A stretch of 64,000 bases of DNA from DT-68 sp965263245 (GCA_965263245.1 CBDHHR010001146.1:434001-498000); one strand, 5' to 3'. Positions 13,525 to 25,222 are shown, counted from the stretch's first letter. Translations and numbers: made by a program. The notes: generated by a model not told the origin, from the sequence alone.

Positions 13525-15003
13525 ATGAGATTTAACACCTTAAAGAAAATTAAAAAAATAAGTTTATTTATTAGCTTAATTAGTATTGTTGGTGGTTCTA
13601 TTTTAGTTCCGGTTATTTATCATAAAAAAAATAAAGAACAAAATAAAGTCAAGGAAAAAGTAAAACCAGCCAAAGAAATTAAAATCAATAATTTTAAAAA
13701 TAAGTTTTTAAAAAATGAAAAAGAAATTTTTAGGATTATGAATGATATTGCGACAAATCAAAAAAAATGAAACCATCTTAAAAAAATTATTATTGAAAAC
13801 ATTGGTTTTGAAAAGGATAATTTTTCTTCTTCAAAAATTAACGTTAATAAATTAAACCAAAATTATATAATTAACAATTTTGAAGGAATTAGAAACATTT
13901 TATATGTCATCGATAAATGAGAAACTAGTGATGGAAAAATTAAAATTTTTGGTCATCTCAAAAAAGATGATTTAAAAGTTATGATTCAACCATTTTTAGT
14001 TAGTAATTTTTTAACAAAAAAACAAGAAAATTTTAAAAAGATTAATTTATTAAATCAAAACTGAATTAAAAGCGTTTTTAGCGTGGATCAAAGTATAGAA
14101 AATTATTCAATAATTACAAAAGAAAAAATAAAAAACCTTATTTCTCTTAGTTTAGAAAGTCAAAATATACTAGATGTAAAAATCAAAATAGAAAATTTTA
14201 ACATCAATAAAAAAGAAGGTAAATTAAGTTTTGATGTTGATGTTTATTATCTTGACAAAGAACATAAAACAATTAATGTAGTTTATGAAAAACTTGAAAA
14301 AGACATTACTCATGAAATAAAAGAAATTAACGCCGATTTTTTAGAAAAAAAGGTTTTTAAATTTTTAGAAAATAATCAACGTAAAGATTATGAAACTGTT
14401 AATTTTAAAAATTTTGAAAACACTATTAAAAAAATTAAATTGATTAAAGAAAATAATATAAACGTTTCTATTAATAATAAAATTTTTGACTCTTTAAAGA
14501 ACCATGTTAGTTTTAATGTTTATTTTTTCAAAAAAGGTTATAAAACTCATGTTGTAAAAATGTTTTACGAAAATATTTTTTTCAAAAAAGCTTCTCAAGA
14601 TTTTATCGAAAAGATTAAAGTTGGAATAAAAAAAATTGATAAAGTTAATTTAGTTGATGGAATGGATACATGAATAAATTTTAATTTTTATTTACCAAGT
14701 TGAATTGACATTAATCGTTACATTAGAACTAATCATCCGGGCTGACGTCTTTTAGATATTTCACTTCGTAAAAACCGTAGTTTTAACACATATGAGTATA
14801 GGTTAGAACTTCGTCATAGAGAATATAAACGTCTTATATTACCAATTGTATATAAAAATAACTATTTTATTGAACTTGAAGATAGTCAATGGGAACCATT
14901 TTCAGAATATTTTAAAACACTAAGAGTTAAACGTGTTACTAATAAAATTATCAAAGAGTTTTTAGCTTCTAAATACAATCCCTTAAATAAGTTAAATAAT
15001 TAA
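13525..15003 (+). CDS. N-terminally anchored surface protein, unknown function
   Basis: This 492-residue protein has a strong Shine-Dalgarno (TAGGAGG) before ATG 13525. It opens with a basic stretch and one hydrophobic helix (residues about 14-33, FISLISIVGGSILVPVIY), then a Lys-rich hydrophilic body. There is no lipobox Cys, so it is probably held by an uncleaved N-terminal anchor, like the surface proteins at 18 and 44-56 kb. The middle (FSVDQSIENY to about residue 375) has segments spaced like the module of those proteins. The C-terminal 100 residues (PSWIDINRYI, YEYRLELRHREYK, EDSQWEPFSEYF) are distinct. At least six in-frame TGA codons are Trp. I do not recognise a functional family. Confidence 0.8.
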
Positions 15004-15004
15004 A

Positions 15005-15045
15005 ATAAAATACATTTTCAAAGTGTATTTTATTTTTTATTAATA
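15005..15045 (+). terminator. terminator between convergent surface-protein genes
   Basis: A 10-bp perfect stem ATAAAATACA (15005-15014) with TGTATTTTAT (15024-15033) has a T run on the plus side and A-rich sequence on the other. It can serve the plus-strand gene ending at 15003 and possibly the minus-strand gene ending at 15075. Confidence 0.75.
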
Positions 15046-15074
15046 TGTATTTTTAATAACAAAATTTTTAATTA

Positions 15075-18000
15075 TTATGAAGAAGCTTTTCAAACTTTGA
15101 ATTCTCTTTTTATATTAATAGATCCAACACTAAATGTTACAATAACTTTAGTAGGATTTGTTTCATCTAGACTTATTGAATCAACATCATTTGGAATTGA
15201 AATTCAATTTTTATTAGTTCCGACATTGTAAAAAATATCATTTTTAATAGCTGTTTGAATTTCGTTATTATCATTTAGAGAAACTCGATTACTAATTTCC
15301 ATTTTAAAACCTCCAAAAGAAACATAATAATTTCTTATTGAATTTTCAACACCATTACGTCCTGTTAATTTTAGTTTTACTCTAAATCCTAACACTTCTT
15401 TGTTTACTAAACCTTTTGAAACAACTAATGTAATATCAACTCCTGCAGCTGTAAGTGTTGTTGTTTCACCTTTAACTTCTAAAGATAAACCATCTGGAAG
15501 ATCAGTCGGGAAATTATTTAGATTTACTATTGCACTTCTAATAAGATCTTTATGGTCGTTAACAGTTCCGCTTGAAACTTCAAAAATTGTTAGTTCTTTC
15601 TCTCCTAATGCATTTAATTTTAAAATAAATTCATCAACTACTCTTTCATTATCAAGTTCAAATTGAGTTTTTGTTCTTAGAACTTTTCAATCGCTAATTT
15701 CTACCGAAGCAGTTCCTTTTGAAAGCATTATTATAAATCCGATTCCGTTTCCGGTATCAACAATATTTTCGTTATTATCATCAGCTTTTACTTCAATTGT
15801 TGCCCCGTCTAAATTATCTTCAATTATTACTTTAAGCTCTTCAACAATTTTAGCAGCAACTCCACTTGCTCCAACTTTTGCTTCCTCATTTTGAATTGTT
15901 ACAACTTTTTGACCTTCATCATCAAGAATTTTTTTAACACTATTAATTGAAGCAGTATCTAGTTCAAACTGAGTTTTTATTCTTAGAACTTTTCAATTGC
16001 TAATTTCTACTTCTTGAGCAGTTCCTTTTGAAAGCGTTATTATAAATCCTGTTCCAAGACCAGTTTCAACAATATCTCCATCAGTAGCATCAGCTTTTAC
16101 TTCAATTGTTACTCCCGCTAAATTACTTGGTCCGATTGCTTTTTCAAGCTCTTCAACAATTTTAGCAGCAACTCCACTTGCTTCAACTTTTGCTTCCTCA
16201 TTTTGAATTGTTACAACTTTTTGACCTTCATCATCAAGAATTTTTTTAACACTATTAATTGAAGCAGTATTTAGTTCAAACTGAGTTTTTGTTCTTAGAA
16301 CTTTTCAATCAGTAATATCTGATGATTGAACAGTTCCTTTTGAAAGCGTTATTTTAAATCCTGTTCCAAGACCAGTTTCAACAATATCTCCATCAGTAGC
16401 ATCAGCTTTTACTTCAATTGTTACTCCCGCTAAATTACTTGGTCCGATTGCTTTTTCAAGCTCTTCAACAATTTTAGCAGCAACTCCACTTGCTCCAACT
16501 TTTGCTTCCTCATTTTGAATTGTTACAACTTTTTGACCTTCATCATCAAGAATTTTTTTAACACTATTAATTGAAGCAGTATCTAGTTCAATTGTTGTTT
16601 TTGTTCTTAGAACTTTTCAATTGCTAATTTCTACTTCTTGAGCACTTCCTTTTGAAAGCGTTATTATAAATCCTGTTCCAAGACCAGTTTCAACAATATC
16701 TCCATCAATGGCATCAGCTTTTACTTCAATTGTTACTCCCGCTAAATTACTTGGTCCGATTGCTTTTTCAATCTCTTCAACAATTTTAGCAGCAACTCCA
16801 CTTGCTTCAACTTTTGCTTGAGCACTTTCAATTGTTACAAGTTTTTGACCTTCATCATCAAGAATTTTTTTAACACTATTAATTGAAGTAGTATCTAGTT
16901 CAACTGTTGTTTTTGTTCTTGTAACTTTTCAATCAATAATATCTGATGATTGAATAGTTCCTTTTGAAAGTATTATTATAAAGCCAATTCCTGGTTCAGC
17001 ATTAGGAATATTTGCGTTTGTAGTATCAGCTTTTACACTAATTGTTACTCCTTCTAAGTTACTTGCTCCAATTGTTTCTTGCAGTTTTGCAACAATTTTT
17101 TCTGAAACTCCAACGTCTTCAACTTTTGCTTGAGCACTTTCAATTGTTACAAGTTTTTGACCTTCATCATCAAGAATTTTTTTAACTCTATTAATTGAAG
17201 CAGTATCTAGTTCAACAGTTGTTTTTGTTCTTGTAACTTTTCAATCAATAATATCTGATGATTGAATAGTTCCTTTTGAAAGTATTATTATAAAGCCAAT
17301 TCCTGGTTCAGCATTAGGAATATTTGCGTTTGTAGTATCAGCTTTTACACTAATTGTTACTCCTTCTAAGTTACTTGCTCCAATTGTTTCTTGCAGTTTT
17401 GCAACAATTTTTTCTGAAACTCCAACGTCTTCAACTTTTGCTTGAGCACTTTCAATTGTTACAAGTTTTTGACCTTCATCATCAAGAATTTTTTTAACTC
17501 TATTAACTGAAGCAGTATCTAGTTCAACAGTTGTTTTTGTTCTTGTAACTTTTCAATCAGTAATATCTGATGATTGAACAGTTCCTTTTGAAAGTGTTAT
17601 TATAAAGCCAATTCCTGGTTCAGCATTAGGAATATTTGCGTTTGTAGTATCAGCTTTTACACTAATTGTTACTCCTTCTAAGTTACTTGCTCCAATTGTT
17701 TCTTGTAGTTTTGCAACAATTTTTTCTGAAACTCCAACGTCTTCAACTTTTGCTTGAGCACTTTCAATTGTTACAAGTTTTTGACCTTTATCATCAAGAA
17801 TTTTTTTAACATTATTAACTGAAGCAGTATCTAGTTCAACTGTTGTTTTTGTTCTTGTAACTTTTCAATCAGTAATATCTGATGATTGAACAGTTCCTTT
17901 TGAAAGTGTTATTATAAAGCCAATTCCTGGTTCAGCATTAGGAATATTTGCGTTTGTAGTATCAGCTTTTACACTAATTGTTACTCCTTCTAAGTTACTT

Positions 18001-18863
18001 GCTCCAATTGTTTCTTGCAGTTTTGCAACAATTTTTTCTGAAACTCCAACGTCTTCAACTTTTGCTTGAGCACTTTCAATTGTTACAAGTTTTTGACCTT
18101 CATCATCAAGAATTTTTTTAACATTATTAACTGAAGCAGTATCTAGTTCAACTGTTGTTTTTGTTCTTGTAACTTTTCAATCAGTAATATCTGATGATTG
18201 AACAGTTCCTTTTGAAAGTGTTATTATAAAGCCAATTCCTGGTTCAGCATTAGGAATATTTGCGTTTGTAGTATCAGCTTTTACACTAATTGTTACTCCT
18301 TCTAAGTTACTTGCTCCAATTGTTTCTTGTAGTTTTGCAACAATTTTTTCTGAAACTCCAACGTCTTCAACTTTTGCTTGAGCACTTTCAATTGTTACAA
18401 GTTTTTGACCTTTATCATCAAGAATTTTTTTAACATTGTTAACTGAATCAGTATCTAATTCAACCTTAGTTTTAGATTTTTTAGCTTTAAATCCAGTTAC
18501 TTCTTTACTAATTGTTAACTTTTTAACAACTAAAGTAATTGCAATTCCTTGAAGTGTAAGATTTTTAGAATCATCTTTAACTTCTAAAGTTACACCACTA
18601 GGAATTGAAGGAAAGTTATCTAAGTTTTTGATTGCACTAAGAATAGCATTTTTATTTTTAGTAACACTTCCAGAAGTTTCTTTAATTGTTACTTCTTTTG
18701 GTGTTAATTTTTTTAATTTTTCAACATAATTATCAACTGTTTTTTGATCTGTTTCTTGGTTATCATCACTACCTTTCCTCAATAAAAAAACAGGAACAAG
18801 AGAAGCGGTAAGCAATGTTCCTATAACTATTGTTGTTAAAATAATTTTTTTCTTTTTTTTCAT
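15075..18863 (-). CDS. large Mvsp-like surface protein with nine ~104-residue tandem repeats
   Basis: The 1262-residue protein starts at the ATG ending at 18863, preceded by AAAGGAGAAAAT, and stops at 15077-15075. It has an MKKKKK start, one hydrophobic helix (residues 8-27) and no lipobox Cys, so it is an anchored exported protein. After one N-terminal module (to about residue 125, ending GFKAKK) come nine tandem repeats opening VELDTASVNNVKKILDD and ending ITDWKVTRTK. A final module contains NEIQTAIKND, which resembles the fourth module (NEIQSAIKNQ) of the long proteins at 45.6 and 53.5 kb. The repeat Trp is always TGA. Five promoter-proximal repeats are nearly identical; the distal four are more diverged. 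Likely an adhesin or antigen, by analogy with M. mobile Mvsp proteins; function not shown by sequence. Confidence 0.85.
15679..18480 (-). repeat. nine tandem repeats, 312 bp each (last 306 bp)
   Basis: Equivalent points (the base after TTCTT in the conserved segment ending CTTTTCAAT) occur at 15679, 15985, 16297, 16609, 16921, 17233, 17545, 17857 and 18169. The spacing is exactly 312 bp, except 306 bp for the lowest-coordinate unit. All lengths are multiples of three, so copy-number change keeps the frame. Units from 16921 to 18480 are close to identical; those below are a second, more varied subfamily. Confidence 0.95.
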
Positions 18864-19271
18864 TTTATTTTCTCCTTTTGGGTTGTTTGATTACAACACT
18901 TAAAAAATTAATTAAAAAGTCTTTAGCTTTTTATAACAAACAAATTATAAAATAAAAAACATTATTTTATGTAAAAATAAGTGTTTAAAGTCAAATTACT
19001 AATTTAATAACCTAAAATTTTTTCTTGAATAATTGATTTTATAATGATTAAATTATTTAATAAATATGTATTTTTTAATTTTGTCACACGTTAATACGCT
19101 TAATGGTAGGTAGTTTTTTGTAAATTTAAGACAAATTATTTTTTTATGATTTAAAATAATTTAGTAAACAATTAGAGAAAATTTTTAAAAAAAATAACTA
19201 GATAAAAAAACCTTTTTTTATCAATAATTATTTAACAAATAATATTAAAAACATTGTGGTAAAATTGTTTT
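18864..19271. other. 408-bp AT-rich intergenic region between divergent genes
   Basis: It separates the minus-strand surface gene from plus-strand mnmG. On the minus strand a TATAAT occurs at about 18946-18951, some 80 nt before the surface-gene ATG. A TCACACGTTAATACGC segment near 19083 is less AT-rich than the rest. No gene, RNA or clear terminator was found. Confidence 0.5.
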
Positions 19272-21098
19272 ATGATTAATTATGATGTTATTGTTATAGG
19301 TGCTGGTCATGCCGGAATTGAAGCATCTTTTGCAGTTGCAAAAAAGAATTTAAAAGTTGCTTTAGTCACACTAAATAAAAACAGAATTGCTAGCATGCCT
19401 TGCAATCCTTCTATTGGTGGTCCTGCAAAAGGTATTTTGACCAAAGAAATTGATGCCCTTGGAGGTGTTCAAGGTTTTTTCTCTGATAAAGCAATGACCC
19501 AAATTAAAATGCTTAATAAATCTAAAGGTCCGGCTGTAAGGGCAATTAGAGCACAAATAGATAAATCAAAATACACTTTTATTTGTAAAAAAGCTATTGA
19601 ACAAGAAAAAAACATTACTTTAATTGAAGGTTTAGCAATCGATTTAATTATTAAAAATAATAAAATTAAAGGAGTTGTTTTAGAAACAAACGAAGTTATT
19701 TATTCAAAAGCTACCATTATAACAACTGGTACTTACATGGATTCAAGAATTTTAGTTGGTAACACTAGAAAAAAAGAGGGTCCAGAAGGTCAAAGAACCA
19801 CTAATAAACTTTCTCAAGCATTAATTAATATTGGTTTTGAACTCCAAAGATTAAAAACTGGTACTTCACCACGAGTTTATGCTTCATCGATTGATTTTTC
19901 CAAAGTTCAAGAAGAAATACTTGAAAACAACAATTTAACTTTTTCAAACCGAAGTAATTTAAAAATTAAAAAACAACTTCATTCATATTTAACCTACACT
20001 AACGAAAAAACCCACAAAATAATTTTAGATAATTTAAATAAATCAACAATGTATTCCGGAATAATTGTTGGAACTGGACCACGTTATTGTCCATCGATTG
20101 AAGATAAAGTTGTAAGATTTAAGGATAAAAGTAGACATCAAATTTTTTATGAATATGAATCAAATGACATGAAACTAATTTACATTCAAGGTTTTTCAAC
20201 TGCAATGCCAATTAATGTTCAAAGAAAAATTCTTAAAACACTTCCGGGAATGGAAAATGCAAAAGTTCAAGCATGAGCTTATGCAATTGAATATGATGCG
20301 ATTAACCCCCTTCAATTAAAATCTTCGCTTGAGTCTAAAAAAATTAATAACTTATATTTAGCCGGTCAAATAAACGGTACAAGCGGTTATGAAGAAGCTG
20401 CTGCTCAAGGTTTAATTGCAGGAATAAACGCTGCTAATAAAATCAAAAATAAAGAACCAATAAATTTAACAAGAAACCAATCTTACATTGCGGTGTTAAT
20501 TGATGATCTTGTTACTAAAGGAACAAAAGAGCCCTACAGAATGCTTACTTCAAGAGCTGAGTACAGACTTTTATTACGAAACGATAATGCTGACGAAAGA
20601 CTTTCTAAAGTTGCTTATCAAAACCAAATGATTTCTCAAGAGGAATACGAACATGTTTTAAATAAATATAACCAAATCAAAAAGGAGATGCAAAGACTTT
20701 CAAAAACGTATCTTTCTGCAAAAGATCCACTTGCAATCAAAATGAACATTAAAAATGGTCCTTCGTTAATTAACTTACTTTCAAGAGCAGAAACCAACAT
20801 TTATGAGGTTTCAAATTTTAAATGAATTTATGAACTTTCAATCAGAGTTCGTCTTAAAGGTTATATCAAAAAACAAGAGACAGAAGCTAAAAAACTTAAG
20901 AAATTAGAAAATATTAAAATACCCGAAAATCTAAAATTTGATGACGTTGTAAATTTAGCTACTGAAGCAAAAATTAAAATGAAAAAAATCAAGCCTAAAA
21001 CAATTGGTCAAGCTTCAAGAATAAGCGGAATAAATCCTGCTGACATTCAAATGTTAATGTTTCACATAGAATATAAAAGGAAAAAAAGTGAGGTTTAA
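19272..21098 (+). CDS. mnmG: tRNA uridine-34 carboxymethylaminomethyl enzyme MnmG
   Basis: With MnmE, MnmG modifies the wobble uridine of several tRNAs using FAD, NADH and methylene-THF. The 608-residue length is typical. The N terminus has the FAD fold DVIVIGAGHAGIEASFA, followed by MPCNPSIGGPAKG (catalytic Cys region), RLKTGTSPRVYA, GPRYCPSIEDKVVRF and the late block AGQINGTSGYEEAAAQGL. RAEYRLLLRNDNAD and GQASRISGI (C-terminal domain) complete it. Trp is TGA at 20274 and 20823. The start ATG 19272 is the first residue of the fold; no strong Shine-Dalgarno precedes it. Confidence 0.96.
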
Positions 21099-21226
21099 CA
21101 TACTTGTTTCTTTTTTAAAAATACTAAAAATACATTTTAATAATTGATTATTTTTTTTTCTAAAAAATCTAAAAATAACATTTTTTTAATTTAAAGTTGT
21201 AAAATATTATAGATAAAAAGGAAAAA

Positions 21227-22045
21227 ATGAAACGGATTTGAAAAAGAAAAAATAAAATATGAACAAATAAAAAAATTTCTTTTGTTTCAATTTTAATTGC
21301 TACAAGTGTTGTGTTTGTTCTTATCTTTACCAGAATTGCTCCAATCGCTTCTCTTCCGAGTTTTAAATTAATGGCTGGCGGGTTACCAATTAAATTAACC
21401 GGGTATATTTTTGGTCCTTTTATAGGTGCTATTACTGGCGCTCTTGCCGATATTATTTCGTTTTCATTAATACCCACTTACATCCATTTTTGATACACGC
21501 TATCATTTGCAATTGCCGGATTTATTCCTGGCTTAGTTGGTTATTACATGAACCGAAAAAACAAAGAAAATGAAGAAAAATCAAAAACCAAAATTAACAA
21601 CGTAAACTTTATCATAACCATAATAATTTTAGCAACCATATTTACAACCGTATTTACTTTTATAATGCTTCAGGATGAATCGGTTTTTGCAAAACAAAAA
21701 TTGATCAAAAACAAATGATTATTTTTATTTATTGCAACTTCTGGAACCGGAACAATGTTAATTGCAACAATTATTTTTAGGTTTGTTTTAAAACCTTCAA
21801 CCTTAAACGGAATTCTTCCGATTGTATCTTTTTCAGCGATTTTAGAAATCATTAACACTCCTTTAACAACACTAGGTGATATTGCAACCTGAGAACTTGA
21901 AAACGGATTTTTAATTATACTAACTGGTCATTTATTAATTTCACCGGTGAAAATTTGGGCTAACATGGTAATTATTTTATTTGCTTATAAAGTAATTTCA
22001 CCCCTTATTTATAAAAAAACGGGTAATGAATGGGAAAAAAAATAA
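21227..22045 (+). CDS. ECF transporter S component (vitamin-binding membrane protein)
   Basis: This 272-residue membrane protein starts at ATG 21227 after AAAAGGAAAAA. It has about six hydrophobic segments. The core SFKLMAGGLPIKLTGYIFGP followed by IGAITGALADIISF matches the substrate-binding S components of energy-coupling-factor transporters, especially the FolT-like group. It would bind a vitamin and work with a shared EcfAAT module, which is not in this window. Its TAA overlaps the cysS ATG (TAATG at 22043-22047). Placement next to cysS gives no substrate clue. TGA at 21240, 21491 and others are Trp. Confidence 0.8.
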
Positions 22046-23244
22046 TGAAAAAAAAACTTTATTTATGTGGTCCAACCGTATATGATACTCCACACGTTGG
22101 TAATTTAAGACCGATCATTTCGTTTGACATTTTTAACAGAGCAAATTTATTTTTAGGCAATAAAATTAATTTTATTCACAACGTTACTGACATTGATGAC
22201 AAAATTGTTGATAGAGCTTTTAAAGAAAAAACTACCGAAAAAAAAATTTCTGATAAATACACAGAGCAATATCAAAAGTTATTAGTTTTTTACAACGTTT
22301 TAAAACCTAACCTTATGCCTAAAGTTACTAAAAACATAAATTTAATAATTAAATTTATCAAAAATCTTTTAAAAAAAAATTTAGCTTATGAACATAACGG
22401 AAACGTTTATTTTAGTGTTAATTCATTTAAAAACTACGGAAATATTTCAAATCAAGATGTTAATAAAGTCAATTTACAAAAAAACCAAAATAAAAAAAAT
22501 TCATTGGATTTTGTAATATGAAAAAAAACCACTAAGGGTATAAATTTTAAATCACCTTGATCAAAGGGTCGTCCCGGTTGACACACTGAATGTTCTGCAC
22601 TTGTTTATAAATACCTAAAGGGAAATTCATTAGATCTTCACGGTGCAGGAATAGATTTAATATTTCCGCACAACGAAAACGAAAATGCTCAGTATGAAGC
22701 TTTAACTGGTAATCCAATTACAAAAGTTTGAAAACACATTGGTAAAGTTGAATTTAACGACCAAAAGATGTCAAAATCAATTGGAAACGTTTTAACAGCA
22801 TTTGAATTTTTAGAAAAATATGATTCTGAAACTTTAAGAATGATATTTTTGACTTCAAACCCAACAACTCCTATAAAATTATCAAAAAAATTAATTTTTC
22901 AAAACCAAAAATTAAAAAATAAATTTAAAAAGGTTTTTTTAAACTCGCAACTAGCAAAAAAATCAAACGTTAGTATTAAAAAAATAGCGATAGAATTAGC
23001 AAATTGAAATTGATCAAGTGCTTTAAAATTAATTAATCAAGAAATTAAAAGTTTTAACATTAATAAATCTAATGCTTCTAACATAGTGGCAATAATGAAA
23101 TTATTAGGAATGAATTTTTCTAAACTTAAGTTAAACAACCAAGATAAAAAAGATTACCAAAATTGAATTTCTTTAAGAAAAAAAGAAAAATTTCAAAAGG
23201 CTGATCAATTAAGAAAAGAACTTATTAAAAAGGGAATTTTATAA
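22045..23244 (+). CDS. cysS: cysteinyl-tRNA synthetase
   Basis: It charges tRNA-Cys. The 399-residue protein is short for the family (about 460) because the C-terminal anticodon region is reduced, as in other mycoplasmas. Motifs: zinc-Cys and HIGH region LYLCGPTVYDTPHVGN, DIDDKI, GRPGWHTECSA (zinc Cys/His), the zinc His in FPHNENENAQ, and KMSKSIGN. I chose ATG 22045 because it overlaps the upstream TAA (TAATG) and begins just before the conserved LYLCGPT. An in-frame ATG at 22030 is the alternative, adding five residues. Confidence 0.95.
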
Positions 23245-23395
23245 ATTTAGTAAAAAAATAGGAATTTTAAAAAAGAATTTTATGTGAAAATATAGTTGTG
23301 GGAAAACTTTTTTTAAACTCATTAAAAAGTAATTTTAAAATGAGTAAAGTTAAAAATATTAATAAAAATTTTTAAATTAAAAAACACAAATTATT

Positions 23396-23450
23396 AAAAA
23401 AGCATTTAGAATTTAAATTTTTTTACTACATTTAAAATAGTGCTTTTTTA
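23396..23450 (+). terminator. long imperfect hairpin with T run before the sigma-like gene
   Basis: AAAAAAGCA (23396-23404) pairs with TGCTTTTTT (23441-23449), and part of the inner sequence also pairs. The T run ends only about 16 nt before the next start codon and directly before its ribosome binding site. It could terminate cysS transcripts or act as an attenuator for the operon starting at 23467. The rest of the 222-nt gap shows nothing else clear. Confidence 0.55.
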
Positions 23451-23466
23451 GAAAGGAATTTATAAA

Positions 23467-24018
23467 ATGCAACATAATTTTGTTGAAAATGACATCTTAG
23501 AATTAAAAAAATTTAATAAAAATAAAATAGTAGAGTGAATGAATTTTAATTTTAAATTGATTTTTAAAACCATTATTCAAAAAAGGTTAAGAAGTTATAA
23601 CGGGATTCCGTTAACATGAGAAGATATATATTTTGAATTTTTATATTTAACACCAATGTATTTAGAAAAATTTGACATTAATAAAAACGTTCCGTTTAAA
23701 ACTTTTTTAGGAATGCAATGTAATTTTTTTACCAGCAACAAATGTCGTACTTTTAGCTCGAACAAATACAAGGTTTTAAACACGTATTATTCAATCGACC
23801 AAAAAGAATCATTTTTAAATTTAACAAGTCAAAACCAAGTTGAAATACCTTTAAACACTTCGTCATTATCAAAGCTTGAAAGGTCAATATTTCAAGCTTT
23901 TTTTGTGGATGAACTTGATTTAGATTTAATTGCTGAAAAACTAAATTTAAGTAAATATAAAATTAGGAAAAAAATCAATTTAATTAAGTTAAAATTATTA
24001 GACCAAGTTAAAAATTAA
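23467..24018 (+). CDS. SigH-like alternative sigma factor
   Basis: The 183-residue product resembles a short sigma-70-family factor. Residues about 20-110 fit region 2 (FEFLYLTPMYLEKFDIN, FKTFLGMQCNFFTSNKCR). Residues about 130-180 fit a region-4 helix-turn-helix (SKLERSIFQAFFVDELDLDL, IAEKLNLSKYKIRKK). It sits directly before rpmG-secE-nusG, the position of sigH in Bacillus (sigH-rpmG-secE-nusG-rplK-rplA). That conserved order supports the call despite weak sequence conservation. ATG 23467 follows GAAAGGAATT. A related mycoplasma factor (MG428 of M. genitalium) is reported to control recombination genes; the target here is unknown. Confidence 0.72.
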
Positions 24019-24031
24019 GTATAATGAATTA

Positions 24032-24175
24032 GTGAAAAAAACAAAGTTTATGCTCGCTTGTGAAGTTTGTAAAACAAAGAATTATAAATTATCAAAAACT
24101 TTTAATAAAAGGTTTATTATTAAAAAATACTGCAAGGTTTGTCAAAAACACCAGGTTCATAAAGAGGAAAAGTAA
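24032..24175 (+). CDS. rpmG: ribosomal protein L33
   Basis: A 47-residue large-subunit protein read from GTG 24032. It has the zinc-ribbon form with CEVC (Cys10, Cys13) and CKVC (Cys34, Cys37), plus the typical basic NYKLSKTFNKRF core. It lies 13 nt after the sigma-like gene, and its TAA overlaps the secE ATG by one nt. It is easily missed because of its size and GTG start. Confidence 0.9.
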   Translation: MKKTKFMLACEVCKTKNYKLSKTFNKRFIIKKYCKVCQKHQVHKEEK

Positions 24176-24357
24176 TGAAAAAATTAAAAATGTTTGTAAA
24201 AGAATTAAAAAGAGTAAGGTGAATTTCAATCAAAGAATCAAACAAAACCTTTTTTATTGTTTTAGTTTTTGTTGCAATTACGTCTTTAATATTGTTTTTT
24301 ATTGCAATCGGTTTTACATCAACGTGGTCAAATTTAGGAGTAGGAATAAATGAATAG
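24175..24357 (+). CDS. secE: preprotein translocase subunit SecE
   Basis: This 60-residue single-helix membrane protein is the SecE subunit of SecYEG. The N-terminal amphipathic part (MFVKELKRVRWISIKES, with TGA as Trp) and one hydrophobic helix (about residues 25-46) match the short Gram-positive SecE. It overlaps rpmG by 1 nt and nusG by 8 nt, the standard rpmG-secE-nusG order. Confidence 0.9.
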
Positions 24358-24925
24358 TAAAAAGTGATACATGATTACAACAATTTCCGGTAGGGAAGAA
24401 AAAGTTGTAGAATCTTTACAAAACAGAATTGTCTCAGAAGGTTTAGAAGACTTATTCGGAGATATAAAAGTGATGTTAATCCCCCATTTAACACCAAAAG
24501 AAGCTCAAAAAAAAATTTTAGGAGAACCTTATAAAGTTAAAACAAAATCACTTTTTCCTGGTTACATTTTTATTAAAATGGACATGACAAACGAAGCTTG
24601 ATTTATGGTGCGTAACACCCAGTATGTGACTGGTTTAGTCGGTTCTTCAGGACAAAGAGCAAAACCAACACCAGTTTCTGATTTTGAAATGAAAAAAATC
24701 GAGAAACAAATAGCAAAAATTAAAAAAGACTTTGACCAAGGTAAAAACTTAAACGTTTTTACTCCGGGAACACTAGTAGAAGTTATTGATGGTCCCACAA
24801 AAGGTCAAATAGGACCAATCTTAGAAACTAACGAAGAGAAAAAAATTGCAACCGTTGAATTAATTTTGTTCGAAAGAAAAACTCCTACTGACATTGATTA
24901 TAAAAACCTTGAAATTAAACGTTAA
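24350..24925 (+). CDS. nusG: transcription termination/antitermination factor NusG
   Basis: NusG binds RNA polymerase and, with the boxA/NusB system, supports rRNA antitermination. The 191-residue protein starts at ATG 24350 (MNSKKWYMITTISGREEKVV), giving the conserved WY start of the NGN domain. LFPGYIFIKM and WFMVRNTQYVTGLVG follow. The KOW motif PGTLVEVIDGPTKGQIG is near residue 140. A later ATG at 24371 would delete the conserved N terminus. TGA at 24365 and 24600 are Trp. A terminator follows. Confidence 0.96.
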
Positions 24926-24936
24926 ACTTAGTAATT

Positions 24937-24980
24937 TTACAAAAAAGAATTTAAAAAACCTTTTTTGTAACTTTTTATAT
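24937..24980 (+). terminator. terminator after nusG
   Basis: An 11-bp stem TTACAAAAAAG (24937-24947) with CTTTTTTGTAA (24960-24970) is followed by a T-rich stretch. Confidence 0.8.
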
Positions 24981-24997
24981 TTTTTAAAAATATATAT

Positions 24998-25003
24998 TAT
25001 AAT
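24998..25003 (+). promoter_or_regulatory. -10 promoter element before the tRNA pair
   Basis: TATAAT lies 29 nt before tRNA-Tyr, just after the nusG terminator. A separate tRNA promoter is therefore likely. Confidence 0.55.
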
Positions 25004-25032
25004 AGTTAAGAATTATTTTATAAATTTAATAC

Positions 25033-25116
25033 GGGGGGATAGCAAAGCGGTCAAATGCGGGTGGCTGTAACCCACTTCTTTCGAGTTCGGGGGTTCGAAT
25101 CCCTCTCCCCCCACCA
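25033..25116 (+). tRNA. tRNA-Tyr (GTA anticodon)
   Basis: 84 nt with a 7-bp acceptor stem GGGGGGA/TCCCCCC, anticodon loop CTGTAAC, a long variable arm typical of bacterial tRNA-Tyr, T loop GGGTTCGAATCCC and an encoded CCA end. It is followed after three nt by tRNA-Gln. Confidence 0.95.
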
Positions 25117-25119
25117 TAT

Positions 25120-25194
<75 letters not shown>

Positions 25195-25197
25195 TAT

Positions 25198-25222
25198 CAT
25201 TCCTTGAACAGGAATGTTTTTT
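25198..25222 (+). terminator. terminator after the tRNA pair
   Basis: A 7-bp stem CATTCCT with AGGAATG, loop TGAAC, followed by six T. Confidence 0.85.
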
